Assembly (NCBI GenBank): GCA_019843655.1
Contig: JACDQD010000001.1
Span: forward strand, 48,604,443-48,668,442
Source of the DNA: Lethocerus indicus
Lineage: Eukaryota > Arthropoda > Insecta > Hemiptera > Belostomatidae
Length of the DNA: 64,000 nt
Direction: 5' to 3'
Shown: positions 11,346 to 24,612 of the stretch, piece by piece
How positions within the stretch are numbered: the first letter of the stretch is position 1
Layout: every line of letters begins with the position of its first letter
Notes under the pieces: generated by a model
The model's database searches: none
Told to the model about the DNA's origin: nothing
What the model saw: only the letters and a program-made list of their open reading frames with translations
Translations under genes and position numbers: made by a program

Positions 11346-12224
11346 ACTACCTTTCATCGCGGACTCGACCACGAGTCCTGCTCGATACCGGGCGAAGTGC
11401 CCTATCCCTGGGCGGTCACGTGACGAGCGCCGCCATAGTGGGTCGCTGCGGAAAAAACTCTTCCCGCTAACAGTACAGGAGCAATTAATAAAATTACCGC
11501 TCGTTAATCTGGCAAATTTCTCTGCATTCGAAGACCACACATCCAAAGAAGACCATGCCCGAAGACGGTACCCTCGAGGTGTGTACTGCCAACGCCTCCT
11601 GAGAGTACAATTTTTGTTAGTTTCGCTATTTCTTTTAGAAATAAACTGATTATAAATTATAAAGATCCGATATTAACCCCTCGGGTACGGATTTATTAGT
11701 AGATTTTATGCCCGCGGCACAGAATTTATTGTGTGGATCAGTCAGCCGGTAGAAGTAATAGATTTCACGTAAATAATCATTTATTGTAGCGATGGAGGTA
11801 CAAAGTTTAACAAGATTTCTGTTATAAAACCGAAATAAACTTCCACTGCCCACTTACCTTCCGTACGATCTACAAGGGTAGCTCGAAACTTTAATCCGAA
11901 TGACGAGACGGACTCAATGCGAATTCGGTAAAACATGCACGACGAGTATCAGCCATCAAATGCGCCCAAAAGTTTTAATTATTATTAAAGTTTTAATTTA
12001 TAATTAAACAAACGGTAATAAACTTAATCGACCGAGTGAGATAAAACTCTTCGTTTAACACAGAAGAGGCGAACTGTCTTGCCTAAGCTCGAATAGACGA
12101 GTGGTTACAATACCTTATGAGATTTTCCAATACCTTAAACATTTTTGTTTTAGATTTTTTAACATTTGTATTTTTGCACAATCAACTTTACATTTATAGC
12201 AAGTGCAATTCATACATGTATATT

Positions 12225-12740
12225 TTTTCACGTGTTTGTCTCGATAAAGAAACCACCCGATGATGGCACCTTTTGACACGATTTAATTACTGTCCGAGGT
12301 GATCTCTGGGCCAGCAGCGTTTAAGCCGTCGTGTCGGGGATAGTGGATGGGTAATAGTGGAGAGTGACCGAACGAGCAAATTAGGATGAAGAGTACTTAA
12401 GGATGGAACTTAAGGAACTGGGATTTCGCGACCTCGTCGACTGTCGGTATGTTGAGATCATTATGAATGGCGTGATTTGAAACATACCAGGGAGTATTAA
12501 GGATGGTTCGAAGAACTTTCGTTTGGAATCTCTGAATGCGAGTGATGTTGGATGTCTCGGTAGAACCTGATAGTTCTATACCGTATGTCCATGTCGGTTT
12601 TAATATGGCTTTGTATATTGTGAGTTTGTCACTTAAGGTCAATTTTGATGTCCGTATTATTAATGGTCTTAGAAGTTCAAATTTGCGGTTTAAGTAGATT
12701 CTTTTGAGTTGGGTATGGGGATTTTGTTTTAAATAGACAA
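12225..12740 (-). mobile_element. Jockey-clade non-LTR retrotransposon, 3' end of reverse transcriptase ORF
   Basis: The minus strand at 12397-12642 encodes about 81 residues typical of the C-terminal end of Jockey-type reverse transcriptase ORFs: LTIYKAILKPTWTYGIEL, then IQRFQTKVLRTILN, APWYV-like NTPWYVSNHAIHNDL and NIPTVDEV. The catalytic YADD part of the element is absent, so this is a 5'-truncated, dead copy. It is the best preserved of five fragments of this family in the window. Confidence 0.8.
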
Positions 12741-14119
12741 TAGATCTTAATGCATAAGGAGTATCGATTGCTGGCGGAGTGACCTTTCAGGTGGGGGCCG
12801 ATCCATTTTTTCAATTGTGGTCAAATCGAGGATGGAACCGCGATGCGGGCAAACCGTGGCCGCCGTTTCGGCCGATCTGTTCACTGTCAAAAGCCTATAG
12901 AATAATGAACGCTGGACATTTATTATTCCATACAATGTTCTTTTAAACAAATAAAACACAATTAGAAATCTTGCAACTCCGATTAAATAAATGCAGTTTC
13001 AGCGAACGATTGGCCGTTCCATATGTTGTTTCAGGAGACTTCTTTCTTCTTTATAATTCCAAAATAAAATATTCCGATAACTATTTCACGATATATCTCT
13101 TTCCGTATTCCGCATTTTTTATATTTTTAATAACGTGATATATATGTCTACTTGTCCTAGAGTATTTGTTCTGGCGTAGGTTCGGGATATATGCCGCCCA
13201 CACGTTTGTTTTTTAAATCTACCAAGCTACTTAGGCGGAAAATTTTGTTTTAAAATCATAAACAAAAGATTAGATTTGAAATTAAAATCAGGATTTGAAA
13301 TTTAATTTACTCCGGGTCAAGATTGCGATAGGCTCAACTGATTACGACACGATATCCCCGGGGGTGGGTCGCTCACCGCTAGCGGCTACCGTTCGTTCTC
13401 GAATATGCCATGAGGGGTATTCCAAACGGCGGTCAGTGCGAAACTAGCGCGGCGTACTTCGGCTCGAAGCGAGGAGCCGACGACCGAGCGGCCCAGCGGG
13501 GGCGGCGAGTGGCCGGCCAGCGGCCGAAACGCGTCTGGCGAAAGGCCGGGACTCGTTTCGCAAAGGGGTCCCGTTAGAAAAAAAGCGTAAGGAAAAAAGC
13601 ATCGGTCCGCCAAGGGTAAAAGTGGGGTAAAATAAAGGGTAAGCGGGAAGGCGGAGTCTGTTATCGAGTGGTGCCCTCTACTCCGGTAACCGGTACTAGT
13701 CAGTTTTTCTAGGGCCCAGCCCAGTCACTGCCGAGTCCGCCGTTCGGTTCACATTTATTATCGCGCTTCGGCTCTCCCAATTCGAATCGACCATCGGACT
13801 TCGGATAAGTACCTCGCTGTCTTCCCCCGTTGGCCGCCATCCCGGACCTCGGACGACCGGCGTGGAAAGGTAAAAAATATTTTTTTACTCTTCGCGAGCG
13901 TTGAAATTACCCGGGATCGCGGCCCGATGTATTTATTTGTCATTTTCTTATCGTTTTTTTTTGACCGTCGACGACGGGAGGTCGAAGGAAGGTAAAGAAT
14001 TGAGGCCCCGGCCAAGGCCACTTACCTTTCCCACATTTCCAACTTCCTCCCGGCAGTAAAACTCCCATTCTGGCAGCCGCACTCGACTTAAAAATCTTGA
14101 CGTTCCCGAACATTATTTT
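12741..14119. other. Gene-free stretch, GC-rich at 13.4-14.0 kb
   Basis: No recognised gene. The part from 13380 to 14020 is GC- and CpG-rich, so it lacks stop codons in several frames. Open frames at 13386-13613 and 13758-14021 are low-information and show no family motif. Confidence 0.5.
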
Positions 14120-15190
14120 GATTTTAACGCCGTTATAAATTGAATTCGTATCGCTTCGACCGGAAATTTGTTTCCGTTTACTCCGAAATAATATTTCGGC
14201 TTTTAAAAATATCTTTAATTCTACAGTTATTAATTTGTAACTCAGAACCGAGAAGAGGTTATGTTATAAACTTAGATTTGTTTGACCGCCCCCGCCGCCC
14301 TAATAATTAACGATACGTTATTCCCGTACGGACTTTAACGCCGATATAGACAGTTCGTTTATATTGTACGTCCGGCTCCGAATAGGAAATATTTTATGAT
14401 TGAACTCTTGAATCGCTTAAAATCCGAGACGAAATGAAACTGTTTTCCCTTTAAATACTAACTAATAATAACACCGTTGGAAATAATTAATTTGTATTAT
14501 ACCCGTCCGGGTGTGTGAATGCGAGACAATCCTGAATTCGTTAACCCCCGCCGACCTTAATGATATGTGTGATTCTGACAAACTGAATTTTAGTTTTATT
14601 TCACTCGGGTATTAGGGAATGTCTCCAGACGTCGAACGTAGTTCTTTGGGCCGTCGCCCTACTCGACGCCCTGTTAAACGTATTTCGATACCGTATTGTA
14701 ACAGTATCTTATTAAATTATCGGTATCGAATCCTGCGCTATTGTACAATTTTAATTTACGTAATATGCGCTCGTGTGAATCGCAATCGTGTTCCGAACAC
14801 TGTTGATCTCGTCTCGCTCGGACAACAAACTAATACTACGAGTTTAGGCCGTCGCCATTGATATCTCGAACTGTGGCTGCTCTTGCCCGTGCATTAAATA
14901 TTATATCGTCATTAAGAATAGATATAAACTTTAACGCTGTTATAAACAATTAATTTATACCTCGAGTGCATCTCGAATCCTTAATCTCCGCCGACTTTAA
15001 TGTTTTCGCTTTTAAGTTGTTTATTAATCAACAAATGTCGCATCTCGTCATCAATATTTTTAAAAAATACCTTCAGACGATAATAATTTGACGATGTTGC
15101 GCTATTGACTGTGACTATCAATGGTGAATACTCGTTTTATTCAACTCCCGCTTATGTTAGTGAAATTATGTCGCCATTAACGGTAAGTCG
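14120..15190. repeat. Possible degenerate tandem or interspersed repeat units
   Basis: Related phrases recur: TTTAACGCCGTTATAAA-like words near 14127, 14333 and 14931, and CCGCCGACYTTAATG-like words near 14290, 14545 and 14985. Spacing is irregular (about 255 and 440 bp), so this may be an old, decayed repeat array rather than a satellite. Confidence 0.3.
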
Positions 15191-17783
15191 ACATTTTATG
15201 TGTCTGCAATGTTATTGGACAAATTTAATTCCGCCTCTCAACTACGAATTTCTGTACTTGTACGAGTTTTGACGATTCCTTAATATTAATGATTTTAATT
15301 TTTCAGCGGATAGTTAGATGGAGTATAACGTTCTTGGCCAGGAATTTAAGAGCGCAGTAATAATGGGGAAAAAACCCAACACCGAAATATTAATTTCTGA
15401 CTTATGACAGGGGAAAGTGTGGACAGTGGTTGGTGTGTATCTCGGGTCTTTTGGCAGACCGGTTTCGGCCGTTCGCCATCTTCGGTCTGTGACCTGTTAG
15501 ACCGGCGTTCTCTCGTCCGAGACCGGCTCGCCTCAAGACGGCGAGCGGCAAGGACCAGAAATTAAAAAAATTAGTACGAGCGCCGCTTTTATTTTCATTT
15601 CTCGAATGCACGGTTTACCGTTATTCAATACATCGGAGGGAGGTAAATTACAAAACAACTTTACTAGAGACCTATGCGGAAAAAAAGCAATTCCCCTTCT
15701 ATTTATAACTTTCAAAAATAATCTTTAATCTTTCAAATCTTGGTAAATCTTTCATCGCTTACCATTGGCCAGTGACGCATCAATATTGGACTTCCCACAC
15801 GCCTCTCGATGCGTTATTTCGCTTATTTGTTTTTATTTCTCTATTCTGTTATCCCACACTTCAAATAAGGCGAACCGGACTTTTTTCTTTTTCTTAATCG
15901 AATCTTATTCGGAGGTTTCTTTCGATACCCCGGCATAAATTAAGCGCGTTCCCCTCATGTATATTTCATGAAATGACGTTCGACACCGATTATTGTTCGA
16001 GAGTCCGAAATTCTTTTCCTTTCTTTTTCGACATCTACTGCCAGTTTTATACATTGTCCCGGTGTCGTTTCCTGTCTGCGTATTAGATAGATGGCTGAAT
16101 TCATTCGAGTTTAAAATGTATGGCCGGGGATATCACACCCTCCCCGGCGGTTCGGATTCTCCCCATAATCGAGACCATTCTATTACCGATATAATTACGA
16201 TCGTCCGATACTATCAGGTTAGATATCGTCATGAAGTTAAAAACCACTCCTAGTGACCGCAACATTTTTATAGAAAAAGTTCATTCTCCGCAGCATGGCT
16301 GAAACCAGTATTTCGAAGTAACAAATGAAGCGAGTAGTATTTTTTCTGAAGTGGACGCGGTGACTCAAAAAGCGTTTCTATTAACCGAGACCAAATTTCT
16401 GTTGTTTTTTTTCAACCCCCCCATAATCAATTTATGACGATAACAATTAAAACATTGTTCATTATTAATGAATATATTAAGTTCTAAGAATAATGAAAAA
16501 TAATTTAAAGAATACTTTATTTGTTATAATTTAATATTATTTGACACTACTTGTAGTGGCCCTTTTCCGTGGAAAAGGGTACGTCTTTTTTTACACGATA
16601 AATAAACGTGTTATGTATCTCGGTTGTTATTAAAGAGGCGAATATAAACTGGGAGTTATGTAACAACCTGAACAGCAATCGAGCGGAGTGTTTTGTCTGT
16701 TCTTAACAGACACACGAGTGCTTGCTATACAGACTAGTTCTATACCCCGGGTATAAAATTAGGTTGTCTTCATGTTCCTCTCTCTATATTCGGACTCGCT
16801 CTTCAATATATATTGATCCGATATTTTATTAAATTGCTTAACGCGCGAATGCTTTAGAAATATATTAAAAGTATTCGGTCGTTATTCGCTTTTCCTGCGC
16901 AACCAAAATGCCGATACAATCCAGATTAACATTGTATAAACCCTTGTAAAGCGACAATATTAAGTTTTCCCGAAACTGATGACACAAACGTAAATGAAGA
17001 TCCGAGCGAAGAACGAATGAAGTAGAAAATGCGTGATAAACGTTGAGCGAACTCTATAAATGACCGGGATTTTACGCCGTCTTCGGTTTTTAAAAATCTC
17101 AAAGCGTTTACGGCGAACTCAATTGCAATTGCGATGATCAAATTACTAGCGGCCACTGTCCGCCATGTTTATACAGAATTGACTCCAAAATCGACGATAT
17201 TATTTTATACCCCTTATATATGCCTCTCATTAGTACTCGCATCGCGACCTTTCGCTGTTTGTTCGAGACTGTAATGCTTACACCGGTGTTGTGATCACGG
17301 AGCTACAGTACGCTTATTTATCGTTAACCGCGTTTAATTCGTTCAATTTATTCGCAACATTTGAACCGGTCGATAAAAGTGGTTTAAATCGTCGGACCAA
17401 AGAAAATAGGGAAGACTCGGTTTAAATACATCGGAAGTTTATACGGGAACCGAGTAAAAGGTATTATTTCATTGAGAAACTCTCGGTCGAAGTATCTCGA
17501 ACCTTCGGTTACTAAATGAGCCGAAATCTCGCTGCCCAATCTTCACGCTACGGTGGTCGTACCCGAGGATCGGAGATTTCAGGATACTTACAGGATTAGG
17601 GTTTTAAAAGGAACCTAATGTTTTCAATTTCGACAAAAGAATGCAGTTAACAGAACTTGTGAGCGTCGCTGCTAAAACCGTTGTCCGCTGCATTCGTTTA
17701 TCCATTGTGGGAAAAGAAATTCAGTCACCGGGCAAAACCCGTGTTCGTTATTTTCTCTCGCGGACATCGAGAACCGACTTAAC

Positions 17784-17784
<1 letters not shown>
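15191..17784. other. Gene-free CpG-rich DNA with a dispersed repeat and a small hairpin
   Basis: No gene recognised. It holds a copy of repeat C near 15455-15505 (ACCGGTTTCGGCCGTTCGCC) and a short perfect inverted repeat at 16560-16579 (CCCTTTTCC-GT-GGAAAAGGG). Neither has known function. Confidence 0.4.

Positions 17785-17785
<1 letters not shown>

Positions 17786-17837
<52 letters not shown>
17786..17837. repeat. (TA)n microsatellite
   Basis: About 26 uninterrupted TA units. Confidence 0.97.
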
Positions 17838-17840
<3 letters not shown>

Positions 17841-18889
17841 TTAATAAATATAATTAAGACCTTCAAGCGCGAAAGTTGATTTTTACAGTTCTTTGTTGAA
17901 TGCATTATTTAAAATTTAAAAAAATAGTATAAAAATTACAATGCTATATACCTATTTAGAGCAAGAATTGTTTTGTAAGCTAGAGGAAAATGTCGTGTTT
18001 TCTTTGCTACTTAAACTGAAAAACGAAAATTCGTAGGAATAAAATTGGAACATTTCCTTCTAAGGAGATCAGAACCCGAGACATCCGAGACTACTTTTAT
18101 TAGAGTTTCCCATAGGTTTAATAAAATTTATAATATAGTTTCTTTTTTTAATGAAGTACGTAATTTAATTTTAGGGGCCGAACTGGACAGGTTTATACAG
18201 GTATCGAAGTGCGAGTTCTTACGCTTCTCATGTTTACAGGCAAGAGGCAGTCGGCTTAAAAACTTTTTTTTTTCATGAAACTGAGGAAAATTCGAATTTC
18301 CTATTAAGCGAATTCGACTCGAACTTATAGCCCAACTATATTTTGAATCTATTTGCTTAAAACATTATTTTGTTTTGAAAGAATTCGGTGCCAGCGAAAA
18401 TATTAGCATATCCAGCTATGTAGAAGAAAAACAAACAAAAAAACATTTTTTGTTCTCCGAGCTTCGGTGCAGGCAAGGTTGTCTGGTTTTTTGTTGTTTC
18501 TTTCTTTTTTTAAATTGGAATTTAAATTTTAAAGCCTACAGAATTGACCCACATCGAATGCAGTTTTTTTTGTAATTGGACCGTACGACCGTTCTTTTTT
18601 TTTTCTCTATATCGTCGGTACGTGAAAATGAATCGAGGAGGGTCCTCACGAAATCGGACCGGAAGGAAGTTCTAAATAACTCCGAAAAGCGTTCCGCCGG
18701 TTGTCTTTGGCTCACGCAGGGCCCGAGCTCGGTATTCTTATCGCAGGCATCCGTGATGTCATTACCAACAGAAAACTACTACACCCACCCTAATAAACTT
18801 GAAAAATCGTACTAAGATTTTAACGCTACTAAACCTACCGTTCGTGTGACTTCTCTCTTACGAAAGTCAATAAGAAGGGACTGTCCTTT

Positions 18890-19030
18890 TTTTACTATCG
18901 CTAACTGGCTTGAGGTAAGATGGCGTAATGGGAAGACCCTCGGTTGGCAGGGGTTCATCCCCCGCAGTTCCGGGATTTTTCCCGTCTTTGGAAACCACCA
19001 GCGAGCGGCCAGCATCGGAAAGGGACATCC
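18890..19030 (-). repeat. Dispersed repeat B, copy 2
   Basis: In reverse complement it reads GGTGGTTTCCAAAGACGGG, GAACCCCTGCCAACCGAGGG and AAGCCAGTTAGCGATAG. This is the most complete version of the family in the window. Confidence 0.65.
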
Positions 19031-22000
19031 AAATTAACAAAAGACAAGACAATTTAACTTACAGCGGGTAGATGGATTAATTTTCAACCGTATTTTAAAA
19101 CCGATACGGTGCACGGCATTGAGCCTTGGGGTCGCACGGAAGTTCTTGCAGGAACGCCTACAAAATTCAATCATTACAATCGATTATTCTTAGTAAAATT
19201 GTTAACGCCCCATCTTATGTCGCTGACCGCGCGATCCGTTCCGATTTTTGAAAGTCCCGTCCGTTCGTGAATTTTCAGCTTCCCGAAATAAATTGTTCCG
19301 TTCAAACCTATCCATCACTCCGATCCTGCGATTTGACGGCTCTGCTCCAGTCACCTTCTTGAAAATCCCGATTGCCGCCTTAAAGGGAAATGGCCCCTAG
19401 ATTTCCTCACTATCTAGTAAGGGCTTGGGATGAGTGTCATCAATGGGTGGATTCTCCGTCACTAGTGTCATCTCATCGCTCCGCCAATAAATATAAATAT
19501 ATAACGATAAGCTAATAGACTCGGGATATGTTAGGTAGACTTTTGTTTTATATCCTTGTAATAATTAGGAAGGTTAACGGGCGGTAAATAGGTATCTTTT
19601 TCTTAGAGGATTCTGTCGGTGATTCTGGGGTTCCTTTTTTCTTCATTACTAGGAGTCGGATCAATTGGCCGGTTGGGCCCCGCTAGAGAAAGGAGGGAAC
19701 GTTTTGTTATTGGTTTTTCAAGAAAAACCGGAGGGAAATCCCTCCCGAAGTCGAATCCGAATTAGGTTTCGGCGGCGAAGTTGCCACGCCATTTGTTTTC
19801 CGATGGAAACTAATTCCGCTGCTAGTCCTCCTCGTTAGAAAATATATCAGTTAAGAATGGAAGGGGGCGGACATGAAAGAAAAACCCTTCGGAAATTGCG
19901 ATCGAACTCGGGCTACTCCTGGTCGGCGCCCGTTTCTGAGAATTCCGTTTTGAATAATGATCGGGGCGGCCTCCTAAGGTCAACCCTCCCTCGGGGTTAA
20001 TATCCTGCGGGGGTGCCTCGTCGAAATAAGCTTTCCGAATATAAAACAATTACCGGGCCGACCGCATACATTAAATCCCGGCTCCGACCTTGCCTATTGT
20101 GCAGTCCATCCATCGTCACCCGTATATTTATTTTTAATTACTCTAGACGTCGTATATCAAACAATTACTACCGGAATATATTATTTTTCTCGTCCTTTTT
20201 ATCCTATATATCGTATTCTGAATTTTGAAGGCCATTAAAAATAGTTTTTTTTTTTTAGTTCCCGACCACTGTTTATTTTTTCAGCAATGAAGAAATGACC
20301 AGTGGCCAGGAACTTAAAAAAAAACTACTTCTTATAATACCCTAAATTTGATTGGTTCCGATATTAATACATAAATGTACTTTTTTACTAATTCCACCAA
20401 AGCATCGAACGTCGATAAGCATCCCGTCAGCGCTTTTCCGTTAAATAATTAACGGTAATTTCATTTACCGCAAAATAGCGAGTATAAATCCGTACAAAAT
20501 CGAAATAATTCGAAATAGATTAAACGTAAGAGGCACATAACAAAGTTAAAGTGTAGAATTAATGTTTCTTCACTGGACCGTCAGATTGATTTGAATGTTT
20601 GAACGTTCCAATCCGGAGTTGTACTCGCGTATAAAAAAAATCTATTGAATAATCGACTTAAAATTCGGTTTTCTCGATGTCGTTTTCAACCCGCCATAAA
20701 TCGGGCATCATAAACGAGTTCTATAAAAGTGAAAATACCCCTTTTTAAATAACGAGGCGTTCGACCGGGTGAGGCGTGGAAAGGGAGCAGTCGAGCGGAC
20801 GCGTCTCATCTCATTCTTCGGACTTTCCCTAACGCACGTACGACGAACGGGCACGATCCACTTCGAAATTCTATAGTGCCGTCGTCTCATTTCGTCGTAA
20901 TCCGCGCGTCGGGACAAAAAACGGTTTAAAAGACGCATTTTGTCGTAAATAACCCGGCCGGTCGGGAGGGGATTCGTAAGCCCGAAGCCGCATTCCGTCA
21001 GCAAGCGGTCGACATCCGGCCCCACCGACGGACCCATTTCTTCTGTCGCCTCTAGAATTTCTCCTTCCAGTATTCTCTCTTCCAGTATCTTTCCGCCAAT
21101 GACTTGGGACCGAGTTTAAAACGTGCGTCTACTCGTTCGATACACGGCATATTCGATTTACCGACGTCCCGCAGTTTTTCGACATTCCTTCGTTTCGACG
21201 GCACAGAATTTCGTTCGTTAAATACGAACCATGCGTGGAAACCGGCCGGCCGTTATTACTAATGGCGAAGCCGATTCCGTTCCGTACGACAATTATCGGT
21301 TATTATAGGCGCGCGGAGATTTTTTTCAAAATAGACAAGCGGCCAATTATTTTTAGCCTCAAGGCCTCGGAAAGCCAAGCCGCGGCCTCTCCTCCCGACA
21401 TTCTCCGCTGCTGATGAATCTACCTTCGGACTCGTCTTCGGAGTTCGGCGGCACGGGAGATTTTAACACGTCGCGAAACTTATCAAAGTTGGCTCCGGCC
21501 TCTTCTCGGCGATCCTCGTTCCCGACGTGTAAACGGACCTACCATCCGTCACCGTGGCGAGAGGCCGAAACCGGTCCGGCAGGCTTATCGGACCGAATGA
21601 TGGGGACGAAAATGAATCGCGAGACTGATGACATCCGTCCGGTCCTCGTGGCCGCCCCGACCGCCGTTTTCTAAAACGTTATTAACTCGCCCGGCGTAAA
21701 AGTTTCAAAAAGTCGGACGGTAGCCCGACCGATAAGGACCCTCGTTGGCCGAAACGAGAACTCACATAAAATACCGCTAATCTTTTACTAGTCTATTCCC
21801 GATCGAGAAAGCAAAATTAAGAGGAAAGGGTTCTAATAACTGATCGCGGAGCTTTTTCAATGGCCTTCCAAAGAGCGCAAAATGTATATACCGTCGTTAT
21901 ATATATTGTTACGGTGAAACCGGTGAACCGACACCGGTGGAAAAGGGACGCCGCGGTTACGAAATCTCTCGGATCCTTTCACCGGCGGCTGCAGCCCGCT

Positions 22001-24433
22001 TATTAATTGGCGTCGAAAATTCCGCACTGAACGCTTTCTTCGAGAACTTTTTTCCTTCCGCCTCGGACCCGGCGGCGACCGCCCGCCTTCTTCCGATCCG
22101 ACTCGCTGGTTCTTCGGGACCGAGCTCCGAACTCGCGTATGCGTTCTAGCCCGGACGAATCGAAGGTTAACGAACCGGGCAGTCTTCGGAGCGAAACTTT
22201 CACGCGCAGAAGAGAGAATCAACTAACCATTAAAAACGAATGTCCCCTTCGAGCCGCTACGACGAGGGCATACGTAGCTCTGACATTTTCTTAAATTCCG
22301 CTCTTTTAGGAAAATAATAATAATTCCTGGAAAAGAATAATCCCGTGAAATAAGAAACGGTTAGCTAGCGCGCTCCCCACCCCTTTGACGGACTACCAGT
22401 AATTGATACCGTGAGAGAATCCTCCTGACGATTATCGTACGCGTTATTAAAAAATGGCGCGTTCCGACCGGCGTTCCGATTCCGCGTAATTAATTCGGTT
22501 TTCCATCCTTTCCGGTTCCGAGCAAGAAGGCGCACTTTAAAAAAAACATCAAAAAAATTATAATTCTTACAATCTTCAGTTTTAATGTTGTAGTGGACTC
22601 GGACGGTTTAATCAATTATGCAGTTTTATTTTTCGATGCTTCTCGACGTTCTTTTTGACCGGGTCTATTTAATATTTCCGATTTTTTTTACCGGTCTACT
22701 TTGTTTTTCGAGGCTTGTCGAGGTTTTGTTTAGTTTTCGCTTTACCGTTTTGCGGTCGGGCTCTCGGCGGAAGAGCGGTGTCGCATTTTCCATAAATTAT
22801 ATTTTATGTGTGTTTCTTCCCCCGCACATAAATAAATCTGGCCGGCCGCTTTCCCTACATTGATTACTCGGTAATTTTCACGTTCCGAGTGTTGTGCTTT
22901 TCCCTTTTTCCTATGTCCACGGCATGACTGGGTCGTGGAATTTACGACTATCGACGGAAAGGTCGTGGGACCACCGTGTCGAGAGTCGGGTCCCAATGCT
23001 TCGTTACATTCGCAGGATTCCGGCTCGAATTTTAATTAGATCCTACGGCTTTAATTACGGCGTTAATCTGTATTTCAATACTAATTTATAACCGGGACTT
23101 GGACCGGAATACAAATGCGGTCACATCGTGCCACCACATATAATTTCGACTTATCCCTCTCCGAGCGTATTTTACGAATAGTCTCGGAATAGTGTAGCTG
23201 CAAGGATAATTATAAATCCGTACTTTGACAGTGATCGAATTTCACTCGAATATCGAGTAGAGAGCTTCTATCCGACTGTAAAGCGCCGGTGGGTTCGTTA
23301 AAGTTTATGCGGCGACAGGTGCAGTATAAAGGACCGCCACCTGTGTTTCTTACCTACGGGTTGTTTGTTAACGTCAGCACATGCCGACGCCCACCCCGTT
23401 TACACTTTATAGAACTGAAATTAAGCTCCGGTTTAATAGGAAATCTCCGATAAAATATTTTTATTGATTACGTCTTAAGATTATTAGACAATAGATCGAA
23501 ACGATGTTTAAGCGATAGATAATTGCCGTACTATCCTTTCCTTTCCGGAACGCTTTGTACAGGCGCCTGACAATTAAAAATTAATTACACGGGGTAAATA
23601 AATAATAATTTAAAAAAGGGTTTTTACCGGTAGAAAGCCGGTGGGTTTCTCCACCGTTATTCTCTACTCGTTAATGGCGCTACTCGATCATATATGTCAC
23701 CTACTATATTTTATAGTCGTGGCGATAAAACGGTTATAAAAAAAGTCTCAAGAAAGGTAAAGTCGATTACTTTTAGATAATTAATTTTTTCTGGAATCCC
23801 TGAAGGTTGGAAATATAAATCGTGCGATATATCGATGAAGAGTTGTTTTTTTAAAGAATTCCTAGTTAACTGTGCATTCACTCTAAAAGTGGGAACGACA
23901 ATACAAAATTTAGTAATATTATTTCTAGGCTATATATGTAAATCTAATCCTCAATTGTTTCCTCAATTGTTCAAAATGAATGTCTGAGAATCCTTAAAAT
24001 TATCAAAGATTCACAAATAACGGTATTGTAACAGTACTGCAATACAATTATATATATAGTATTGTTATACATTTCGCAGCGAATGAATAGGGTCCGAAAG
24101 TAGTGTGAATGTGTGGGCAGGTTACTAGGGTGAAGCGGATGGCGTATAACGTCCGCCGTGCTCGAGGCGTGTGGGCCTCTAGGGAAAGGCTTTGCCTTCG
24201 AGTCCCATTTTTCTGGGAACGTCGGAAGTAGATTTCTTGCCAAATGATGACCGGCATAGGAAATGGAGGGCCGGGAGGGCGTCGAACGTCGTCGATGTGA
24301 AATGGCAAATGACTGGGTAAAACCCTATTAATAACCGGCGACCTTGCGATGTATTCATCGCATTGTCCGATACACTAATAAAAGTTGTGTATCCCTCAAC
24401 TTTCGGTTGGAAGAGTTGTTGAATTTGACCTGG

Positions 24434-24435
<2 letters not shown>
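19031..24435. other. Gene-free CpG-rich DNA with hairpin-forming stretches
   Basis: No gene recognised in 5.4 kb. It has adjacent short palindromes at 19712-19746 and a longer hairpin at 20241-20328. Open frames at 21-22.2 kb reach 121 codons on overlapping frames of both strands, which fits stop-poor CpG-rich DNA rather than coding sequence. Confidence 0.5.
20241..20328. repeat. Imperfect 30-bp inverted repeat (hairpin)
   Basis: The left arm 20241-20271 (T-run, then AGTTCCCGACCACTG) pairs with the right arm 20300-20328 (CAGTGGCCAGGAACTT, then A-run). A loop of about 28 bases lies between them. It could be a small foldback element or a transcribed hairpin; no coding content. Confidence 0.5.
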
Positions 24436-24491
<56 letters not shown>

Positions 24492-24612
24492 ACATGCTGG
24501 AAAGGTTTGAAAGGTTGGAAAGAGATGGAATTTTAATTGAGATATCTATTGAATAATCCGCTATTTTAATTGAGCACATCGACAACGAAGAAATATATCT
24601 GAAAGCATATTT

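Larger units (their letters stand above)
9975..11945. mobile_element. Unclassified structure with long imperfect inverted repeats
   Basis: The segment 9975-10205 is matched in reverse complement by about 11690-11945. Shared words include GCATGTTTTACCGA, TCGTCATTCGGATTAAAG, GTAGATCGTACGGAAGGT and TAACAGAAAT, in the same order with small indels. The 1.5 kb between them carries a Jockey-like fragment (10557-10990) and a copy of dispersed repeat B (11238-11345). It could be a decayed terminal-inverted-repeat or foldback element with later insertions, or two independent copies of one repeat in opposite orientation. No transposase reading frame is visible. Confidence 0.45.

Noticed and set aside
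11130..11546. 138-codon minus-strand frame
   Set aside because: Overlaps repeat B copy 1 and other open frames on both strands. No motif.
21857..22222. Arg/Lys-rich 121-codon frame
   Set aside because: Overlaps open frames on both strands in GC-rich DNA. Composition-driven.
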